Origin: Pontiella desulfatans
Lineage (GTDB): Bacteria; Verrucomicrobiota; Kiritimatiellia; Kiritimatiellales; Pontiellaceae
Direction of reading: 5' to 3'
Assembly: GCA_029287275.1 (NCBI GenBank)
Contig: JARFRL010000018.1
Coordinates: 1 to 9,398, forward strand
Length of the DNA stretch: 9,398 nt
A program made the position numbers and the translations under genes. Below, piece by piece: positions 5,779 to 9,398 of the stretch (positions are counted from its first letter, which is position 1; each line of letters starts with the position of its first letter). Below the pieces are notes generated by a model that saw only the letters and a program-made list of their open reading frames with translations, made no database searches and had not been told where the DNA came from.

Positions 5779-7365
5779 ATGCTTAAAAAGATCAAAGCCC
5801 TCGGGGGCGCTAAGCGGGAAAAGAAAGAGATCATCATCAACATCGAGACGCTCGAGACGCGCGTCGCGATTTTGGAGGATGGCAAATTGGATAATTTCCA
5901 CATTGAACGCCAGGAAGACAACCGCATCGTCGGCAGCATTTTCAAAGGCAAAATCCAGAATCTGGAGGACGGCCTGCAGGCCGCCTTCGTGGATATCGGC
6001 CTGAAGAAGAACGCGTTCATTCACTACTGGGACATGATCCCGGAAGACGCGGCGCGCCTCGAACGCGAGGAAGGCGTCCGCGCCAAAAGCTCGACGCGGC
6101 GGCGCAAAAAATACAAACCCAACGAGATGCAGAAGATCTTCCCGATCGGCTCCGAGATCATCGTGCAGGTCACCAAAGACGCGATCGGCACCAAAGGGCC
6201 GCGCGTGACCGCCAACCTCAGCATTCCGGGGCGGTATCTGGTGATGATGCCCGGCACGCACCTCAAAGGCATCTCGCGCAAGATCGACGACGTGAAGGAA
6301 CGCAACCGTCTGAAGAAGATCCTGTCGCGCCTGCCGGTTCCGGAAAACATCGGCCTAATCGTCCGCACGGCGGGCTCGGGCACGCGCAAGGTTTCCTTCG
6401 CCCGCGACGCGCGCACGCTGTTCGAAATCTATAACGACATCGAAAGCGGCATCGAGAACACCCCCGCCCCGTGCGTGCTCTACTCCGAGCCGAAGCTCGC
6501 CGAGCGCGTGGTGCGCGACTACCTCACCGAAGACATCGACCGCATCTACATCGACAACCGCGACATGTTCGAGAACACCCGCCAGATCATCGCCAAGTTC
6601 TCGCGGCGCTCGCGCAACTGGGTCCAGATGTACGGCGGCGAAGAGCCCATCTTCGACTATTTCGACGTCGAGAAACAGATCGAGTCCGCCTACCGCCGCA
6701 AGGTCTGGATGAAGTCCGGCGCGTATTTGATCTTCGACGAAACCGAGGCCCTGATCGCGATCGACGTCAACACCGGCCGGCATAAAGGCAGCAAGTCGCA
6801 AGACGAGTCGATCCTGCAGGTGAACCTCGAGTCCGCGGAGGAAGTCGCCCGTCAGCTGCGCCTGCGCAACGTCGGCGGCCTGGTGATCGTCGACTTCATC
6901 GACATGAAGGCCAAGCGCGACCAAAACGCGGTCTACCGCTGCCTCAAGGAAGCGCTGAAAAAAGATCGCGCCCGCACCAACGTGCTGCAGATCTCGCAGC
7001 TCGGACTGCTGGAAATGACGCGCCAGCGCGTCGAGGAAAGCATCTTCACCTCGGGCTACACCGACTGCGACTACTGCTCGGGCCGCGGCCGCGTTAAATC
7101 GTCGCTCTCCATGAGCGTCGAGATCCAGCGCCGCGTCAGCGAGAGCATGCGCAAGGACCGCAACGGCACGCACTCCATGCGCGTCACCGTCAATCCGCAG
7201 GTGCTCAACCGCTTGCGCAACGAGGACGAACAGGCGCTGATCGACATGGAGAAGGAGTTCCACGGGCACCTCACCTTCGTGTCCGACGGCCACTTCCACG
7301 TCGAGGAGTTCACCATCACCAACGACGACAACGGCAAGGTGCTGTTCACCAGTATCGAGAACTAG
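5779..7365 (+). CDS. rng: Ribonuclease G (RNase E/G family endoribonuclease)
   Basis: RNase E/G enzymes cut single-stranded A/U-rich RNA in rRNA maturation and mRNA decay, sensing 5' monophosphates. The 528-residue product has an N-terminal S1-type domain (VGSIFKGKIQNLEDGLQAAFVDIG) with a basic insert STRRRKKYKP (about 105-114). It has the 5'-sensor pair R196-T197 (IVRTAGSGTRK), the catalytic metal-binding Asp329 (AIDVNTGRHKG) and Asp372 (VIVDFIDM), and the zinc-link CxxC at 430-433 (DCDYCSGRG). There is no long degradosome tail, so RNase G fits better than RNase E. AAGGAG at 5765-5770 overlaps the rodA stop and sits 8 nt before ATG 5779, making it the last operon gene. E. coli also has rng near mreBCD, so the linkage is widespread. 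Confidence 0.94.
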   Translation: MLKKIKALGGAKREKKEIIINIETLETRVAILEDGKLDNFHIERQEDNRIVGSIFKGKIQNLEDGLQAAFVDIGLKKNAFIHYWDMIPEDAARLEREEGVRAKSSTRRRKKYKPNEMQKIFPIGSEIIVQVTKDAIGTKGPRVTANLSIPGRYLVMMPGTHLKGISRKIDDVKERNRLKKILSRLPVPENIGLIVRTAGSGTRKVSFARDARTLFEIYNDIESGIENTPAPCVLYSEPKLAERVVRDYLTEDIDRIYIDNRDMFENTRQIIAKFSRRSRNWVQMYGGEEPIFDYFDVEKQIESAYRRKVWMKSGAYLIFDETEALIAIDVNTGRHKGSKSQDESILQVNLESAEEVARQLRLRNVGGLVIVDFIDMKAKRDQNAVYRCLKEALKKDRARTNVLQISQLGLLEMTRQRVEESIFTSGYTDCDYCSGRGRVKSSLSMSVEIQRRVSESMRKDRNGTHSMRVTVNPQVLNRLRNEDEQALIDMEKEFHGHLTFVSDGHFHVEEFTITNDDNGKVLFTSIEN

Positions 7366-7403
7366 ACAAAAGCGACCTCAGCCATCATCCTATTTCTTCG
7401 ATA

Positions 7404-8870
7404 ATGCCGATTGAACGCACACCTGAATACTTGCAGGGCCTCCTTCGGGAGCTATTAAAGCTCCCGAAGGAAACGGAGTGGGTGGAGTTCAAGAGGAACA
7501 ACGCCAATCCAGAAGAAATCGGTGCATATATATCCGCGATCGCGAACTCCTCGGCGTTGTTGGGCAAGCAACGCGGATATATGGTCTGGGGCGTCGAAAA
7601 CGATTCGCACCGGGTGGTTGGAACACGCTTCCATCCATCCACGGCGAAGCACAAACAGCAAGAACTGGAAAGCTGGCTGCTCCAGAAGACGGCTCCGAAG
7701 ATTCACTTCACGTTCCACGAATTCGAGTTCAATGATCAGCCCTTGGTCGTTCTTGAAATTCAGGCGGCCAGCCATACCCCGGTGGCTTTTGATCAGATCG
7801 AGTACATTCGGCTTGGCTCGTATAAGAAAAAGTTAAAAGACTTCAGGGAAAAAGAACGGGAGCTTTGGCGCGTCTTCGACCTGATTCCATTCGAACGTTT
7901 GATCGCCGCGGAACATATTGACGCGGAAGAGGTGCTGAAGCTACTAGACTACCCGGCGTATTTCGAGCTAACGGAGCAATCTTTGCCCGAAAATCGAGAT
8001 CTAATTCTCGATCGCCTCGCTGAAGACGATCTCATCCAAAGGAATCCATCCGGGAAGTGGGACGTAACCAACCTAGGCGCGATTCTATTCGCGCGGAAAC
8101 TAAAAAGCTTCGGTCATCTGTTCCGCAAATCGGTTCGTTTGATTCTCTATCGAAACAACAACCGAGTTGAGACCATTCGCGAGATCGAAGGAACAAAAGG
8201 ATACGCGGCGGGATTTGAAGGGCTTATCGAGACCATCACGACTTTATTGCCAGAAAACGAAGTCATCGGCCGCGCCCTCCGAAAATCACTCCCCATGTAT
8301 CCTGAACTTGCCATCCGGGAACTCGTGGCCAACGCCGTCATTCACCAAGACTTTTCTTTTTCTGGGACCAGTCCCATGATCGAGATTTTCGCGAATCGAA
8401 TTGAAATAACGAATCCAGGCGCTCCTTTGGTCGAAACCGGCCGCTTTCTGGACGCGCCGCCGCGAAGCCGCAACGAGGTGATGGCTTCGTTTTTGCGGCG
8501 AATCGGGATTTGCGAGGAGCGCGGAAGTGGCGTTGATAAGGTCGTTTTTCAAACGGAGCTCTATCAATTGCCCGCGCCGGTGTTCGAACGAACGGATGAT
8601 CATACGCGCGCGATATTGTTCGCTCATCGCGCCTTTGCTGAAATGAATAAAGAAGATCGCGTTAGGGCCTGCTATCTCCACTGTTGTCTGAAATTCGTGA
8701 ATAGAGAGGAAATGAACAACACCTCCTTAAGAGAACGTTTCGGTATTGAAGCGAAAAACAGCGCGATGGTTAGCCGAATCATTCGTGAAACCTGCGTAAG
8801 CGAACTGATCAGGCTCTTCGATCCAGACGCGGGCAATAAAGCCAAGCGCTATGTTCCATGGTGGGCTTAG
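7404..8870 (+). CDS. ATP-binding protein with N-terminal AlbA_2 (Schlafen-like) domain and C-terminal winged helix
   Basis: The 488-residue product belongs to the AlbA_2 / HATPase_c_4 family, often annotated as a transcriptional regulator or RNA-binding protein; its real function is unknown. Domain order is AlbA_2 (about 13-140: ETEWVEFKRNN, GYMVWGVEND, RLGSYKKKLKDF), a middle helical region, a GHKL-type ATP-binding domain (about 300-380: RELVANAVIHQD with E306 and N310, then IEITNPGAPL, ERGSGVDKV) and a likely winged-helix end. Acidic residues E23, E28 and E65/D67 are spaced much like the catalytic trio of Schlafen nucleases, which makes RNA cleavage possible but unproven. ATG 7404 is the first start in frame, 38 bp after rng, with no Shine-Dalgarno match. 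Sampled GC is 40-52%, below the operon, so the gene may be an acquired cargo gene. I see no partner gene. Confidence 0.88.
   Translation: MPIERTPEYLQGLLRELLKLPKETEWVEFKRNNANPEEIGAYISAIANSSALLGKQRGYMVWGVENDSHRVVGTRFHPSTAKHKQQELESWLLQKTAPKIHFTFHEFEFNDQPLVVLEIQAASHTPVAFDQIEYIRLGSYKKKLKDFREKERELWRVFDLIPFERLIAAEHIDAEEVLKLLDYPAYFELTEQSLPENRDLILDRLAEDDLIQRNPSGKWDVTNLGAILFARKLKSFGHLFRKSVRLILYRNNNRVETIREIEGTKGYAAGFEGLIETITTLLPENEVIGRALRKSLPMYPELAIRELVANAVIHQDFSFSGTSPMIEIFANRIEITNPGAPLVETGRFLDAPPRSRNEVMASFLRRIGICEERGSGVDKVVFQTELYQLPAPVFERTDDHTRAILFAHRAFAEMNKEDRVRACYLHCCLKFVNREEMNNTSLRERFGIEAKNSAMVSRIIRETCVSELIRLFDPDAGNKAKRYVPWWA
7441..7471. repeat. Perfect 13-bp hairpin in the first codons of the AlbA_2 gene
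   Basis: TCCTTCGGGAGCT (7441-7453) and AGCTCCCGAAGGA (7459-7471) are exact reverse complements around the loop ATTAA. It encodes codons within residues 13-23 of the protein and lies about 75 nt past the rng stop. The stem is GC-rich and strong, but no run of T follows on either strand, so it is not a standard terminator. It might slow translation, stabilise the rng 3' end, or bind a protein. Confidence 0.6.
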
Positions 8871-8872
8871 AA

Positions 8873-8930
8873 ATTTGTTTGACTCGTTACAGGGCGTTAC
8901 AGGGCGTTACAGGGCGTTGATTTGTTTGAC
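8873..8930. repeat. 11-bp direct repeat framing the tandem array
   Basis: ATTTGTTTGAC occurs at 8873-8883, two bases after the stop of the AlbA_2 gene, and again at 8920-8930. The two copies are 47 bp apart and lie on either side of a 10-bp tandem repeat. Both contain TTTGAC, similar to a -35 element, but neither has a convincing -10 partner at normal spacing. The block may be a short duplication or an operator pair. Confidence 0.6.
8886..8918. repeat. Tandem array of the 10-bp unit GTTACAGGGC, 3.3 copies
   Basis: Three exact copies of GTTACAGGGC run from 8886 to 8915, and GTT of a fourth follows. The 10-bp period is close to one DNA helical turn, which would put a bound protein on the same face each time. 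Equally, it could be a simple replication-slippage repeat. It lies in the non-coding gap upstream of the epimerase gene. Confidence 0.75.
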
Positions 8931-8944
8931 GGGTATTTGATTCA

Positions 8945-8974
8945 CTAACAAAAATTCGACCAAAAATTTATACT
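8945..8974 (+). promoter_or_regulatory. Possible sigma70-type promoter of the aldose 1-epimerase gene
   Basis: TATACT at 8969-8974 matches the -10 consensus at 5 of 6 bases. CTAACA at 8945-8950 matches the -35 at 4 of 6, with an 18-bp spacer. The surrounding AT-rich tract (8941-8980) contrasts with the GC-rich genes. Transcription would start about 18 nt before the ATG, leaving room for the GGGGGAAG ribosome site at 8988-8995. Confidence 0.35.
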
Positions 8975-8998
8975 AAATTCCACCGTTGGGGGAAGCCG

Positions 8999-9398
8999 AT
9001 GAGGATTGTTAAAGAGTGTTTTGGAGTCACGAAAGGTGGCGAGGAGGTCGCCGCGTTCACGTTGGATAATGGAAACGGCGTGAAGGTCAAGGTCATCAAT
9101 CATGGCGCGACGATCGTTTCGGTCGAAGCGCCGGACCGCGCCGGAAACGGCGCGGATCTGGTTTTCGGCTTCGACGACGTCGGCTGCTACGAGAGCGCCG
9201 CGAATCCGTATTTCGGCGCGGTTTGCGGTCGATACGCCAACCGGATCGCGAAGGGCGCGTTCGCGCTCGACGGCGTGGACTACGCGCTCGCGGTCAACAA
9301 CGGCCCGAACGCGCTGCATGGCGGAATCGTCGGCTTCGATAAAAAGATCTGGGCCGCCGAGATCGTCGGCGACGCGGTGAAAATGACGTTGGTCAGTC
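8999..9398 (+). CDS. galM: Aldose 1-epimerase (mutarotase), N-terminal part, cut by the window edge
   Basis: GalM interconverts the alpha and beta anomers of glucose and galactose in sugar uptake and the Leloir pathway. The 133 residues visible show family features: VINHGATIVSVEAPDR (32-47), an ADLVFGFDDVGCYE segment, FGAVCGRYANRIAKGAF (72-88) and NALHGGIVGFDKKIW (104-118). His107 in LHGG corresponds to the first active-site His of the family; the second His and the catalytic Glu would lie beyond the window. ATG 8999 has a GGGGGAAG purine tract just upstream. The protein starts without a signal peptide, so it is probably cytoplasmic. GC is again high, unlike the preceding AlbA_2 gene. It probably has its own promoter, since 128 bp of non-coding DNA separates it from the gene before. 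Confidence 0.9.
   Translation, partial: MRIVKECFGVTKGGEEVAAFTLDNGNGVKVKVINHGATIVSVEAPDRAGNGADLVFGFDDVGCYESAANPYFGAVCGRYANRIAKGAFALDGVDYALAVNNGPNALHGGIVGFDKKIWAAEIVGDAVKMTLVS

Noticed and set aside
7441..7471. Rho-independent terminator of the operon
   Set aside because: The stem is strong but no T run follows on either strand, and it lies within the next gene's conserved coding region.
8886..8918. CRISPR array
   Set aside because: The units are 10 bp, directly adjacent and without spacers; there are no cas genes.
8871..8998. Small gene or terminator in the gap before galM
   Set aside because: No open frame with a start and a ribosome site of useful size, and no inverted repeat with a T tract, could be found; only direct repeats and a possible promoter are present.

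Overview
The window is a stretch of a mostly GC-rich bacterial chromosome (sampled lines of the core genes are near 65% GC). All genes read on the + strand. In order it holds the end of mreB, then mreC, mreD, mrdA (PBP2), rodA and rng (RNase G). These are followed by an ATP-binding protein with an AlbA_2/Schlafen-like domain, and the start of an aldose 1-epimerase that runs off the right edge. The residue style of the downstream part of MreB, of PBP2 and of RNase G reminds me of the PVC group (Verrucomicrobiota, Kiritimatiellota, Lentisphaerota). That is recognition from memory and only a moderate-to-weak taxonomic call.

Positions 2-7365 are a cell-shape operon. MreB filaments, MreC and MreD organise the lateral-wall synthesis machine. 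RodA polymerises lipid II and PBP2 cross-links the product. RNase G is the last gene. Spacing is tight and mostly shows good Shine-Dalgarno sites: mreD overlaps mrdA by 10 nt, mrdA overlaps rodA by 1 nt, and 12 nt separate rodA from rng. The exception is a 142-bp AT-rich gap between mreC and mreD that carries degenerate 7-bp repeats.

The left edge is anomalous. The first ~290 bases are about 43% GC and encode a gammaproteobacterial-style piece of MreB with an in-frame TGA at 203-205, where relatives often carry Cys. At about 283-300, inside the near-invariant EEPMAAAIG motif, both base composition and protein style switch to those of the rest of the window. Either a chimeric assembly join or a recombination event inside mreB would explain this. 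A join is the simpler reading.

Other points of interest are as follows. PBP2 carries an internal duplication of part of its N-terminal (pedestal) region. RodA has an insertion of about 26 residues just before its catalytic extracellular loop. The AlbA_2 gene is lower in GC than its neighbours, lacks an obvious ribosome site and has a perfect 13-bp hairpin in its first codons. The gap before the epimerase gene has three-plus copies of a 10-bp tandem repeat framed by an 11-bp direct repeat, followed by a possible promoter. I found no tRNA, rRNA, CRISPR array, transposase or convincing rho-independent terminator.
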